Both the position numbers and the translations under genes were made by a program. Of a DNA stretch of 37,843 bases, positions 29,058 through 37,306 are shown in pieces (within the stretch, counting starts at the first letter, position 1; each line of letters opens with the position of its first letter). The stretch spans positions 1-37,843 of the forward strand of contig CAMUFJ010000016.1 of NCBI GenBank assembly GCA_947088135.1. Direction: 5' to 3'. Under the pieces are notes generated by a model. That model ran no database searches and was not told the DNA's origin. It saw only the letters and a program-made list of their open reading frames with translations. This DNA comes from an uncultured Clostridia bacterium. GTDB taxonomy: Bacteria; Bacillota; Clostridia; Christensenellales; Borkfalkiaceae.

Positions 29058-29768
29058 TCACTCCCCCGCAAGCGCCCTGCACGCCTTCGTCCCCAACAGC
29101 GTGGGTAAAATTTCATCGCGCGTTCCCTGTTTTTCCACTTTACCGTCTTTAATAAGAACAATCTTGCTTGCAATATTCAAGATCCGCTCTTGGTGGGAAA
29201 TGACGACGATGCTCCCCTTCGTGCGTTCGCGCAGTTTTTCAAACACCCCGATCAGGCTTTGAAAGCTCCATAAATCGATGCCCGCTTCGGGCTCGTCGAA
29301 CACCGAAAGCTTTGTCCCGCGCGCGAGCACGGTTGCGATTTCGATACGCTTCAACTCCCCGCCCGAAAGCGACGCGTCCACCTCGCGATCGATATAGTCG
29401 CGGGCGCAAAGCCCCACCTCCGCAAGATAGTTGCACGCCTCCGAAACGGTAGCCGTCTTTCCCGTCGCAAGGGAAATGAGGTCTTTCACGGTAATTCCCT
29501 TAAAGCGCACGGGTTGCTGAAAGGCGAACGAAACGCCCCGCTTCGCGCGCTCGGTAACGGAAAGCGAGGTGATATCCTCGCCGTCGAGCAAAATCTGTCC
29601 GCCCGAAGGGGTGAGTATGCCCGCAATAATTTTTGCAAGCGTGCTCTTTCCGCTCCCGTTCGGGCCCGTGATCGCCACGAGCCTGTCGTCTATGCAAAGC
29701 GAAACGCCCCGCAAAATTTCTTTGCTCGCGTCGTCCGCCTCATAAGTAACGTTCCTAAGCTCCAACAT
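29058..29768 (-). CDS. sufC: SufC-type ABC ATPase
   Basis: 236 aa ATPase that works with the SufB-type scaffold in Fe-S cluster assembly. Walker A GPNGSGKST (35-43), signature LSGGELKR (134-141), Walker B and D-loop VFDEPEAGIDL (156-166) and the H-loop His192 are intact. The SGGELKR signature and PEAGID are typical for SufC. AGGA lies upstream. It follows the two-component operon and a 53-aa gene with short spacing; the last gene in the strand order is sufB. Confidence 0.92.
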   Translation of the reverse strand: MLELRNVTYEADDASKEILRGVSLCIDDRLVAITGPNGSGKSTLAKIIAGILTPSGGQILLDGEDITSLSVTERAKRGVSFAFQQPVRFKGITVKDLISLATGKTATVSEACNYLAEVGLCARDYIDREVDASLSGGELKRIEIATVLARGTKLSVFDEPEAGIDLWSFQSLIGVFEKLRERTKGSIVVISHQERILNIASKIVLIKDGKVEKQGTRDEILPTLLGTKACRALAGE

Positions 29769-29776
29769 TCTTTTTC

Positions 29777-29938
29777 CTATTCTCCTTTTTTTCCATTCTC
29801 TTTCCGATTGTTTGCCGTTTTATCGGCTTCCTGTTCCATCCGCTTTTGCAGGGCTTTTACCCGTTTCCGCCGAACCTTTACGACGATCGGAAGGACAGCC
29901 CCCGCCAAGAGGACGGGCAATCCCTTTCTCGTTTTCAT
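29777..29938 (-). CDS. 53-aa membrane peptide between the lipoprotein-like gene and sufC
   Basis: 53 aa. A hydrophobic N-terminal segment (about residues 7-20) is followed by a highly basic, then mixed-charge, helix. GAGGG lies five bases upstream of the ATG. It lies 36 nt after the preceding gene and 9 nt before sufC in the same direction. A single-pass membrane protein with a cytoplasmic charged tail is likely. No homologue recognised. Confidence 0.55.
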   Translation of the reverse strand: MKTRKGLPVLLAGAVLPIVVKVRRKRVKALQKRMEQEADKTANNRKENGKKGE

Positions 29939-29973
29939 ATTCCCTCTTCTCTCCTATTTTTACTCGAAACTTA

Positions 29974-31371
29974 TTAATTATCCCCGTCGCCCAAATCCAC
30001 TTTCCCCTCTTCCGTGCGCCCGTTCTGCGGTAACTTCTCCCGTTGACCGCGCTTATAACGCACAATTCCGATCGTAATGACGGCAGCCGCGCCGACCGCC
30101 ACGACCCCGAGCATCACAAGCCCCGTCGTCAGCGCGGGCGTGATCTCCCCATAAGCCTTGTACTCCGCAGGGGGATCGAAATCCGTCACCACGAACGCAA
30201 GCTCGCCCTGAGGCAGAAAATCGCAGGTATAGCTGTATCCGTTCTCCGTCTTTTCGAACGGAAAGGAGGGCGAAGTCAGTTTATCTTCGGTCAAAATGTT
30301 GATGTCGAGCCGTTCGCACTCCCCGAAGCAATGCAATAGGGAAATCTGATATTCGTAATCGTAGCGATAACCCCCGTTTTTACTGCTCACGCTCGGATAG
30401 AGCGGAGTCGTGATCACGTTTTTTACCGTTCCTCCCGCAGGCACGGTTATGCTGTATTCGTACCAAGCCATACAGCTCTCCCGCCCGAACAACGTGGGCG
30501 ACGCGCTCATCGCGTAGTCCCCCGCGCAGGCGTTCAGCATGTCCAAATAGGCGTTATAGTAATCGGTTGCGCAGATTTCGTTTGCCGTATAATCGCGCAT
30601 CGCGAACTCGACGAAAGAATAGCCGTTTTCCGTTTCGGAAATACACTCCGTCCTTCCCGCCATTCCCTTACCTTCTTGGTACAAGTCGACAAGGTGTTTC
30701 CCGAGCGGTTCGCCGAAAGCGTACATGCTCAGCGTGTGCGTCCCCGCAGGCAAGGGAATGTATGCCTTCGCCCAACCGTTTTTTACTCCCGTACGGACGG
30801 GGGCGGAAAAGGCGATCTGCGTTTTATTGGGATTGCAGTGATAGAGAACCTCGAATCCGCCGATATTCCCCTCTGCCGGAATCTCGATTTGAAAGACGTA
30901 CTCCGTTACGGGAAGCTCGGGCGCATAAAAGGCATCGGCGCGCATATCGTCGCTCAACCGTTTCACGTCGTTTAAAGAAAACTCCTCGGAACCCGCAAAG
31001 CTGTGGCGAAGCCGGCAGCCGACCTCCTCCCCGTTTACGGTAACGGTATATGCGTCCGCTCTTCTGCCGTACTCCGGCGCACGCCCGAAAGGCAACAGCA
31101 TGGTGAGGTCAACGTCCTCTTGCCCTCTGTTCGCAAGCTCGTATTCCGCCACGGCAGATCCGTAGTTCCCTTCCTCTTCCGTTCGCAAATCGAAGGTGAT
31201 AGATTCCCGCTCCACGTGAACGGTGTCGTATGCGACCGCAAGAACGGCGCCCACCCCGTCCGCACCGCGTAGAAAGGCGTTTTCCGTTGACGACGCCGAA
31301 ACTTCTTCTCCGCACCCCGTACAAAACGCCAAGGGCATTGCAAACAAAATTGCGCTAACCGTTTTATTCAT
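29974..31371 (-). CDS. Secreted, membrane-anchored protein coupled to the histidine kinase
   Basis: 465 aa. N-terminal signal sequence with Cys residues near 17-20 (FCTGCGEE), a poor lipobox that could still be lipidated. A large beta-rich extracellular domain (about 30-410) follows, then one C-terminal transmembrane helix (LVMLGVVAVGAAAVITIGIV) and a short charged tail. Its start overlaps the kinase stop by eight bases, so it is translated together with the two-component system. It may be a sensor accessory or regulated output of that system. No family assigned. Confidence 0.72.
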   Translation of the reverse strand: MNKTVSAILFAMPLAFCTGCGEEVSASSTENAFLRGADGVGAVLAVAYDTVHVERESITFDLRTEEEGNYGSAVAEYELANRGQEDVDLTMLLPFGRAPEYGRRADAYTVTVNGEEVGCRLRHSFAGSEEFSLNDVKRLSDDMRADAFYAPELPVTEYVFQIEIPAEGNIGGFEVLYHCNPNKTQIAFSAPVRTGVKNGWAKAYIPLPAGTHTLSMYAFGEPLGKHLVDLYQEGKGMAGRTECISETENGYSFVEFAMRDYTANEICATDYYNAYLDMLNACAGDYAMSASPTLFGRESCMAWYEYSITVPAGGTVKNVITTPLYPSVSSKNGGYRYDYEYQISLLHCFGECERLDINILTEDKLTSPSFPFEKTENGYSYTCDFLPQGELAFVVTDFDPPAEYKAYGEITPALTTGLVMLGVVAVGAAAVITIGIVRYKRGQREKLPQNGRTEEGKVDLGDGDN

Positions 31372-32836
31372 GCTTTGCCCTCTCCTTTTTTCTTTCTTTT
31401 TTTCGCTCCATCGGAAGCTCCTCTTTCTCCTCTTCGGGCGGCGGAAATTCCACCCAAAAGCAACTGCCCTTTCCGACTTCGGAAATCACTCCGAACGGAC
31501 ATTCCTGCGCAAGCAAAATAGATTTTACAATAGAAAGCCCCAGCCCCGTCCCCTTAACGGGGCGCTTGTGCGTTCCGCTCGAACGGTAATACCGGTCCCA
31601 AATGGTATCCACCTCTTCGGGCGGAATGCCTTTGCCCGAATCGATCACCTCGAACCGCGCGCCGTTCTCCTTGCGGTACAGTTTTACCCGCACCCGCTTA
31701 TCCTCGCCCGTGTAGTTCACGGCGTTCCCGATGAGATTATAAAGTACTTGCTCGATGCGTTCCCTGCACGCCAAAGTATAGATATCCTCGTCTACGAGCG
31801 TTTCCACTTTATATCCGCCCGTTTCCGCGAGATAGTCGAACCTGCCCGCAATGCGGTACACCTCTTCGGAGAGATTGAACACCGTACGGACGCTTTCCGT
31901 CATGCCCGCGCGCAGGCGGGACAAATCCAACAGATCTCCCACGAGCGCGGTAAGTCGGTCGCTCTCGTCGATGATGATTTGCGCGTGCGCGTCACGCTTT
32001 GCTTTATCCTCGCCCGAAATTTCCCTGATCATGGAGGCATACGCCTTGATCATAGTGAGCGGGGTCTTGAAATCGTGCGAAACGTTTGCGATCAGTTCTT
32101 TTTGCACGCCGTCAGCCTTGGAAATCTCCATGCGCGCGCTTTCAAGCGCCTCCGAAAGCTCGGTCATCTCCGTGCAAAAATATTCCTTGCGGAAATTCAA
32201 ACTGTAATTGCCCCGCGCGAGTTCCTTCGCGCGTTCGGTAACTTCCGTTACGGGCTTTGTGATGAGCAAGGCAACCGCCCCGCTCGCAACGAAAGCAAGC
32301 ACGAGCGCAAACGCGCCCGTCAAGAGCGACATCCACCTGAAATTTCCCAAGTAACGGTTGATGGCGACCGTGGGAAGCGTGAGATAGAGGTAGTAGGTGT
32401 CGCTCCCCGTCTGCACGGAAGCGCCGAAGGACATATCCCCGCTGTCGTTATCGAACAAAATGCGGTTCTTCTCTTCCAGCTCTCCGCGCAAGCGCTCCGC
32501 AATTTCGGGGAAGCATTCGTCGGTGAGCTCGGGAAACGCGCTCGCCCCGCGCTCGTCAAGCAAATACGCCCCCACGCCGTGACGGTTGGAAACCTCCAAA
32601 ATACGCTTCACAGTCGAACCGGCGTCGTAACCGTCCTCTAAAATTTCGATGATCTCGTCGCCCGCGGTAATCAGCGTGCTCGCCGCCGTTTCATGAAACT
32701 GTCTGCGCATCAGCATGTTTTGAAGCAACCCGTAAACGACGATCAGAAGAAGCGCAAATACGGAAAACGCGACCCACAAAACGAGGTTCAGGCGTCTGCC
32801 CGTCCTCAATCTCGGTTGTCCGCTATTTCCGCTCAT
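31364..32836 (-). CDS. Sensor histidine kinase (PhoR/VicK-like)
   Basis: 490 aa. Transmembrane helices at about 18-40 and 168-193 frame an extracytoplasmic sensor domain of about 125 residues; a HAMP-like segment follows (about 195-245). The HisKA box contains His254 in NVSHDFKTPLT. The ATPase domain has N box NLIGNAVNYTG, DSGKGIPPEEV and GTGLGLSIVK. A Lys/Glu/Arg-rich tail ends it. It lies 18 nt after the response regulator in one operon and its stop overlaps the next start. Signal unknown. Confidence 0.93.
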   Translation of the reverse strand: MSGNSGQPRLRTGRRLNLVLWVAFSVFALLLIVVYGLLQNMLMRRQFHETAASTLITAGDEIIEILEDGYDAGSTVKRILEVSNRHGVGAYLLDERGASAFPELTDECFPEIAERLRGELEEKNRILFDNDSGDMSFGASVQTGSDTYYLYLTLPTVAINRYLGNFRWMSLLTGAFALVLAFVASGAVALLITKPVTEVTERAKELARGNYSLNFRKEYFCTEMTELSEALESARMEISKADGVQKELIANVSHDFKTPLTMIKAYASMIREISGEDKAKRDAHAQIIIDESDRLTALVGDLLDLSRLRAGMTESVRTVFNLSEEVYRIAGRFDYLAETGGYKVETLVDEDIYTLACRERIEQVLYNLIGNAVNYTGEDKRVRVKLYRKENGARFEVIDSGKGIPPEEVDTIWDRYYRSSGTHKRPVKGTGLGLSIVKSILLAQECPFGVISEVGKGSCFWVEFPPPEEEKEELPMERKKERKKERAKHE

Positions 32837-32854
32837 GTTCCCGCGTTACTCCTT

Positions 32855-33520
32855 TTAAACTTCGAATTTATAGCCGAGCCCGCGCAAAGTCAAAATGAAT
32901 TTACGATATTCCTTCAAATTACTGCGCAACATTTTTACGTGCGTATCCACCGTGCGGTCGTCGCCGTAAAAATCATAGCCCCAGACCTTATTCAAAAGAC
33001 GCTCGCGGGTGAGCGCCACACCGCGGTTTCGCACAAAATAAAATAACAGCTCGTATTCCTTGGGCGTGAGTTCCGCCCGCTCGCCGTTCACGGTAACGGT
33101 GCGTCCCAGCATATCCACGCGCAAACCCTCCGCTTCGAAGATATCCGACGTATCGCCCGCAGGCGCGCCGCGCTTCATCACGGCGTGAATGCGCGCCATC
33201 ACTTCCTTGGGAGAAAAGGGCTTGGTCACGTAATCGTCCGAGCCGATTTCGAACCCGAACAGCTTGTCGTATTCCTCGCTCCGCGCGGAAAGCATTATGA
33301 CGGGCGTTTGCTTGTATTTGCGGATCTCCTTCACGGCGGAAAACCCGTCCAAACGGGGCATCATCACGTCCATCAGCACGACGTCGTAATCGTTTTCACG
33401 GCAAAGCTGAACGGCTTCCATACCGTCCTGAGCTTCGTCCGCTTCACCGCCCTCGAATTCCACGTATTCTCTGAGCACCGCGCGGATCATTTCCTCGTCG
33501 TCCACAATCAAAACCTTCAT
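32855..33520 (-). CDS. OmpR/PhoB-family response regulator
   Basis: 221 aa. Receiver with acidic pair Asp7-Asp8, phosphoacceptor Asp51 in VLMDVMMPRLDG, the switch Ser in LSARS and Lys in YVTKPFSP, all intact; this contrasts with the degenerate Spo0A at 172-927. The C-terminal winged helix (about 125-221) includes ELTPKEYELLFYFVRNRG and DDRTVDTHVKMLRSNL, with a final LRGLGYKF. AGGAGG precedes the ATG. Direct-repeat boxes in its leader suggest autoregulation. Confidence 0.94.
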   Translation of the reverse strand: MKVLIVDDEEMIRAVLREYVEFEGGEADEAQDGMEAVQLCRENDYDVVLMDVMMPRLDGFSAVKEIRKYKQTPVIMLSARSEEYDKLFGFEIGSDDYVTKPFSPKEVMARIHAVMKRGAPAGDTSDIFEAEGLRVDMLGRTVTVNGERAELTPKEYELLFYFVRNRGVALTRERLLNKVWGYDFYGDDRTVDTHVKMLRSNLKEYRKFILTLRGLGYKFEV

Positions 33521-33596
33521 GCTCTTTCTCCTCCTATCGTAAAATCACGGCAGAAACCGAATTATCAACCATCATATCACTTCTCTATTATGCGCG

Positions 33597-33624
33597 CTTT
33601 ACAGCTTTGTGAAAATTGCGTGAA
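33597..33624 (-). promoter_or_regulatory. Triple direct repeat, PhoB/PhoP-type binding site
   Basis: On the minus strand TTCACG-N5-TTCACA-N5-GTAAAG: three 6-bp units with an 11-bp period, the spacing used by OmpR/PhoP-type regulators. It ends four bases upstream of a second -10-like element, CATAAT (33587-33592), in place of its -35 region. Positive autoregulation is plausible; inference. Confidence 0.45.
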
Positions 33625-33645
33625 AACACATGATTTTCTTTCCCT

Positions 33646-33674
33646 ATTATAGCACAAACCTCCCCTCAACGCAA
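33646..33674 (-). promoter_or_regulatory. Promoter of the two-component operon
   Basis: Minus strand TTGCGT (33669-33674), 17-bp spacer, TATAAT (33646-33651); predicted start near 33639, giving a leader of about 120 nt that includes the direct repeats at 33597-33624. Confidence 0.65.
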
Positions 33675-33693
33675 GAGAAAGCCGAAAAAATAA

Positions 33694-33711
33694 TTTAAAC
33701 AAATGTTTAAA
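33694..33711. promoter_or_regulatory. Palindrome upstream of the radical SAM promoter
   Basis: TTTAAACA-AA-TGTTTAAA, a perfect inverted repeat with 8-bp arms, five bases before the -35 element of the radical SAM gene. Candidate operator; regulator unknown. Confidence 0.45.
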
Positions 33712-33716
33712 AATCA

Positions 33717-33746
33717 TTGACAAAACGTACGTTCGTGTTGTATAAT
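33717..33746 (+). promoter_or_regulatory. Promoter of the radical SAM gene
   Basis: Consensus TTGACA (33717-33722), 18-bp spacer, consensus TATAAT (33741-33746). The ATG at 33753 comes after only six bases, so the transcript should be leaderless. Confidence 0.75.
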
Positions 33747-33752
33747 GCAATT

Positions 33753-35003
33753 ATGATTTCGCAAGAGAAACTGACGCTTTTAACGGAGAGCGCAAAATAC
33801 GACGTATCGTGTTCCTCCTCCGGGAGCAACCGTAAGAACGCGGGCGGGATCGGAAACGGCAACGCCTACGGGTGCTGTCATTCCTTCACGCCCGACGGGC
33901 GGTGTATTTCCCTGCTCAAAATTCTTTTGAGCAACGACTGTATTTTCAACTGCCGCTATTGCATGAGCCGTTCGGACGCCGACGTCCCCCGCGCGACCGC
34001 CACACCCGACGAAATTTGCGAGCTGACCGTCGATTTTTACAAGCGCAATTACATCGAAGGACTCTTTCTCTCCTCCGCCGTGTGCGTATCCCCCAACCAT
34101 GCGATGGAACAGCTCCTCGTCACCGTAAAAAAGCTTCGCCTCGAATACGGCTTTCACGGCTATATTCACGTAAAAGGCATTCCCCACGCCGACAAACTGC
34201 TCGTAACGGAAACGGCGAAATACGCCGACCGCATGAGCTACAACATGGAGCTCCCCACCGAGCGGAGCTTGAAGCTTTTAGCTCCCCAAAAGAGTCGGGA
34301 AAGCCTGCTCGTTCCCATGCGCGACCTTGCGCGCGAGGCGCAGGAATTCAAACTCGAAAAGCGCAAGGGACATTTTCTGCCCGCGGGCCAGACGACGCAG
34401 GTCATCGTAGGCGCAAGCCCCGAAAAGGACGGACAGATTTTACGGCTCTCGCAGGCGCTCTACCGCGCGAACGGGCTCAAACGGGTCTATTATTCCTCTT
34501 ACGTGCCCGTCGTGCACGATTCCCTTCTGCCCGACGTGGGCGGAGGCGCGCTCCGCGAGCACAGGCTCTATCAAGCGGATTGGCTATTGCGATTTTACGG
34601 TTTTTCGGTAGAGGAACTGTTGCCCGAAGAGGAAAATCTTGCAACGGAATTCGACCCAAAGTGCGCTTGGGCGCTTCGGAATATGCATCTCTTTCCCGTC
34701 GAAGTAAACCGCGCGCCCTTGGAGGCATTGCTCCGCGTACCGGGGATCGGCGCGCGAAGCGCGTATAAAATCACCGAAGCCCGCCGATACGCCAAACTCA
34801 CCTTCGAGCATCTGAAAAAAATGCGGGTGGTACTCAAACGCGCCCGCCACTTTATTACCGCAAGCGGGAAATTTTTCGGCACGGAAAACGAAACCGCCGT
34901 GCGGGGACTTCTCTCCGCAGGCGAAGCACAGAAAAACGCGGAACAACTCAGCCTGTTTTCCAATCCGGAAAACGCCTTCTCGGCGCTCACGGGAGAATTA
35001 TGA
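33753..35003 (+). CDS. Putative DNA modification/repair radical SAM protein
   Basis: 416 aa. The radical SAM cluster motif is CIFNCRYC (Cys-x3-Cys-x2-Cys, about residues 61-68). The C-terminal helix-hairpin-helix element LLRVPGIGARSAYKITEARRYAKL suggests DNA contact. This matches the family often linked with a DUF4130 protein and uracil-DNA glycosylase-type enzymes (TIGR03916-type). The next gene, overlapping by four bases (ATGA), is that partner. The ATG at 33753 is chosen over the frame start at 33717, which lies within the promoter. No ribosome binding site; six bases follow the -10 element. Confidence 0.88.
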   Translation: MISQEKLTLLTESAKYDVSCSSSGSNRKNAGGIGNGNAYGCCHSFTPDGRCISLLKILLSNDCIFNCRYCMSRSDADVPRATATPDEICELTVDFYKRNYIEGLFLSSAVCVSPNHAMEQLLVTVKKLRLEYGFHGYIHVKGIPHADKLLVTETAKYADRMSYNMELPTERSLKLLAPQKSRESLLVPMRDLAREAQEFKLEKRKGHFLPAGQTTQVIVGASPEKDGQILRLSQALYRANGLKRVYYSSYVPVVHDSLLPDVGGGALREHRLYQADWLLRFYGFSVEELLPEEENLATEFDPKCAWALRNMHLFPVEVNRAPLEALLRVPGIGARSAYKITEARRYAKLTFEHLKKMRVVLKRARHFITASGKFFGTENETAVRGLLSAGEAQKNAEQLSLFSNPENAFSALTGEL

Positions 35004-35719
35004 TATATTTTTACGACGGTTCGCAAGACGCCTTTTTAACGGCGTTCGTGCGCGCGTTTCACGATCCCGACGCGCGCCTCACCTCCACCCGCTGTCAACT
35101 CACGCTCGGGCAGGAAACGGTTTTCGTGAACAACGATCCCGCCTGTGCCGCCCGCGCCCGCGAACGCCTCTCTTCCTTCGATAAACATTTCGCGCACGAT
35201 TTAGACAGACTTCTAAGGAGCGGGAGCGAGAGCAAAGATGCGGTGGCATTCGCCTATTTTCAGCTTTTGGCGCAAAAAAAACGCCCCGTACGGGGGATGC
35301 TCGCGGAGAGCGCGGTGCTCGCCGCCGAAGAGCTCATGCGGAAAATTTCTCACGAGCTCGATAGAATGCACGGATTTATTCGTTTTACGGAAAGCGCAAG
35401 CGGCGCGCTTTACGCGCCCATCGCACCCGATAACGACGTCTGCGACCTCGTGCTCCCGCATTTTAAAGCGCGTTTGCCGGGCTTCCCCTTCGTCATTCAC
35501 GACGTAAAGCGCAAAAAAGCCGCCGTCTACGACGGCGAAAACGTGTTTTATGCTCCGTTGGAGCGCGCCGAAGTCGTTTTGTCCGCCGACGAGGACGGTT
35601 GGCAAAGCCTTTGGAAAAGCTATTTCTCCGCCGTGAATATTCCGTCGCGGGAACGCTTGAAACAGCAACGCTCCTATCTTCCCGTACGCTATCGAAAATT
35701 CATGACCGAATTTACCTGA
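35000..35719 (+). CDS. DUF4130 / radical SAM-linked DNA metabolism protein
   Basis: 239 aa. It starts with IYFYDGSQDAFLTAFVRAF, the usual opening of this family (TIGR03915), and contains HELDRMHGFIRF (the conserved central segment) and a C-terminal RERLKQQRSYLPVRYRKFM. The gene overlaps the radical SAM gene by four bases, so the two are translationally coupled. Possible role in base removal or repair with the radical SAM partner; exact reaction unknown. No uracil-DNA glycosylase domain is present in this frame. Confidence 0.85.
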   Translation: MIYFYDGSQDAFLTAFVRAFHDPDARLTSTRCQLTLGQETVFVNNDPACAARARERLSSFDKHFAHDLDRLLRSGSESKDAVAFAYFQLLAQKKRPVRGMLAESAVLAAEELMRKISHELDRMHGFIRFTESASGALYAPIAPDNDVCDLVLPHFKARLPGFPFVIHDVKRKKAAVYDGENVFYAPLERAEVVLSADEDGWQSLWKSYFSAVNIPSRERLKQQRSYLPVRYRKFMTEFT

Positions 35720-35742
35720 TATTCGGAGCGATTTATGCAAAA

Positions 35743-35764
35743 AGCTCCCCTTATTAGGAGAGCC
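35743..35764. other. Imperfect hairpin beyond the DUF4130 gene
   Basis: GCTCCCCT pairs with AGGAGAGC with one mismatch. It precedes the stronger terminator at 35770-35797. Confidence 0.4.
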
Positions 35765-35769
35765 CCCGC

Positions 35770-35797
35770 AAAAAAGGTGCGCAATGCGCACCTTTTT
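35770..35797. terminator. Bidirectional terminator between DUF4130 gene and yebC
   Basis: GGTGCGC-AAT-GCGCACC with six A on the left and five T on the right; it serves both convergent transcripts. Confidence 0.88.
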
Positions 35798-35804
35798 CAT
35801 TCAA

Positions 35805-36545
35805 TCAGTCTTCTTCGTCCTCTTCGGGCAGTTCTACGTTGTGGTAAACGTTCTGCACGTCGTCGTTCTCTTCGAGCTTATCGAGCATCTTCATAAAGGT
35901 TTCCAGCTTGTCCGCCGGTAAGGCGATTTTACTTTGCGGAAGCATGGTAAGTTCGGCTTGCAGGAAGCTGAGCCCTTTTTCTTCGAGCATCTTTCTCGCT
36001 TCGGAAAAGGCGGGAACGGAGGTATAAACTTCAAACGCGTCGTCCGACGCAATAACGTCGTCCGCACCCGCTTCGATGGCATACTCCGTCACTTCGTCCT
36101 CGGTAAGACCGGGAGTGCGCTCCACAACGATCACACCCTTGTGGTCGAACATATAAGAAACGCAACCCGTCATGCCGAGCGACCCGCCGTGCTTGCTCAT
36201 AATGGCGCGCACGTCGCCCGCGGTGCGGTTGTTGTTGTCGGTAAGGGTGGTGATGATCACCGCCGCTCCCGCAACGCCGTAGCCCTCGTAGGTGAGCTCT
36301 TTATATTCCTTGTCGCCCACTTCGCCCGCCGCTTTCTTGATCGAACGCTCGATGTTGTCGTTGGGCATATTCGCCGCCTTCGCTTTGGCGATGACGTCGG
36401 CAAGCTTGGAGTTGGTGGAGGGATTGGGATTCCCCTTCGCCGCCACGGCGAGCTCTCTGCCGAGCTTGGTGAAAATCTTACCGCGCGCCGCGTCCGCCTT
36501 GCCTTTCTTTGCCTGTATATTGTGCCATTTGCTGTGTCCTGACAT
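35805..36545 (-). CDS. yebC: YebC/PmpR-family protein
   Basis: 246 aa, conserved YebC family, known as a DNA-binding transcriptional regulator and more recently linked to relief of ribosome stalling. The opening MSGHSKWHNIQAKKGKADAARGKIFTKL is diagnostic, as are LTYEGYGVAGAAVI, RAIMSKHGGSLG and ELTMLPQ. An acidic C-terminus is present. GGAGGAG precedes the ATG. It is nine bases after the SpoU-type gene and probably cotranscribed. Confidence 0.95.
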   Translation of the reverse strand: MSGHSKWHNIQAKKGKADAARGKIFTKLGRELAVAAKGNPNPSTNSKLADVIAKAKAANMPNDNIERSIKKAAGEVGDKEYKELTYEGYGVAGAAVIITTLTDNNNRTAGDVRAIMSKHGGSLGMTGCVSYMFDHKGVIVVERTPGLTEDEVTEYAIEAGADDVIASDDAFEVYTSVPAFSEARKMLEEKGLSFLQAELTMLPQSKIALPADKLETFMKMLDKLEENDDVQNVYHNVELPEEDEED

Positions 36546-36554
36546 AACTCCTCC

Positions 36555-37298
36555 TTACAGTCTTTCAAACGTTTTCTTTTTGAATAAATACATGAAAATA
36601 CCTGCCGCAACCGACGCGTTCAAGCTCTCCGTGCGCACGTCCATAGGAATCCGCACCTTACGTTTCGCCAAGCGCGCAACCTCTTCCGAAAGCCCGTTCC
36701 CCTCGTTTCCGATGCAGAGCGCATAACGCGCGGGGGGCTCGAAGCAAAATACGTTTTGGCCGTTCATATCGGCGGCGATCAGCTCGACGCCCTCCAAAGC
36801 GGAGAGAATTTCCGCCCGCTCGCCGCGATAAAGGGTGGCGAAAAAGACACCGCTCATGCTCGCCCGCACGCTCTTTGGCGCAAACGGGTCGGCGCAGGAG
36901 GCGAGGTAAATCTCCCCGAACCCGCTCGCAACCGCCGTTCGGACGATCGCCCCCACGTTCGCGGGGTCGGAAACGCCGTCGAGCAACAGACAGGGCGACG
37001 TGGGCGGACGCAATCGGGGAGTCGGAATTTCCACCTCCGCCGCAATTTGCCGGGGCGTTTTTTCGTCGCATACGGCGCGAAACGCGTCGTCACCGAGCGT
37101 AAGGAAAGGCAGAGAATAGGTATCTCCGCCGTAACCTTCCCGCACGGCAAGCCGAAGCACTTTCATGCCGCTCTGCACGCACTCGCGCACCATTTTTTCG
37201 CCTTCCACAAGAAAAGTCCCGCGTTCCCTCCTGCCCTTTTTCTCTTTGAGGGAAGCAAGCTCTTTTACCTGCGGGTTGTTTTTGGATACAATGATCAT
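36555..37298 (-). CDS. SpoU/TrmH-family RNA 2'-O-methyltransferase
   Basis: 247 aa. The N-terminal RNA-binding part (NNPQVKELASLKEKKGRRERGTFLVEGEKMV) is typical of 23S rRNA 2'-O-methyltransferases of the SpoU family. Motifs 1-3 are present: DPANVGAIVRTAVASGFG, then CIGNEGNGLSEEV and the final VRIPMDVRTESLNASVAAGIFMY (trefoil knot). The ATG at 37298 is used; the open frame extends upstream through the rplT terminator. The nearest AGGAG is 16 bases upstream, inside the loop of a hairpin. The exact nucleotide modified cannot be told. Confidence 0.9.
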   Translation of the reverse strand: MIIVSKNNPQVKELASLKEKKGRRERGTFLVEGEKMVRECVQSGMKVLRLAVREGYGGDTYSLPFLTLGDDAFRAVCDEKTPRQIAAEVEIPTPRLRPPTSPCLLLDGVSDPANVGAIVRTAVASGFGEIYLASCADPFAPKSVRASMSGVFFATLYRGERAEILSALEGVELIAADMNGQNVFCFEPPARYALCIGNEGNGLSEEVARLAKRKVRIPMDVRTESLNASVAAGIFMYLFKKKTFERL

Positions 37299-37306
37299 GT
37301 TTGAAA

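Noticed and set aside
33724..33736. AACGTACGTTCG near the radical SAM promoter as an SOS box
   Set aside because: Only the right half resembles GTTCG; the left arm does not match CGAAC.
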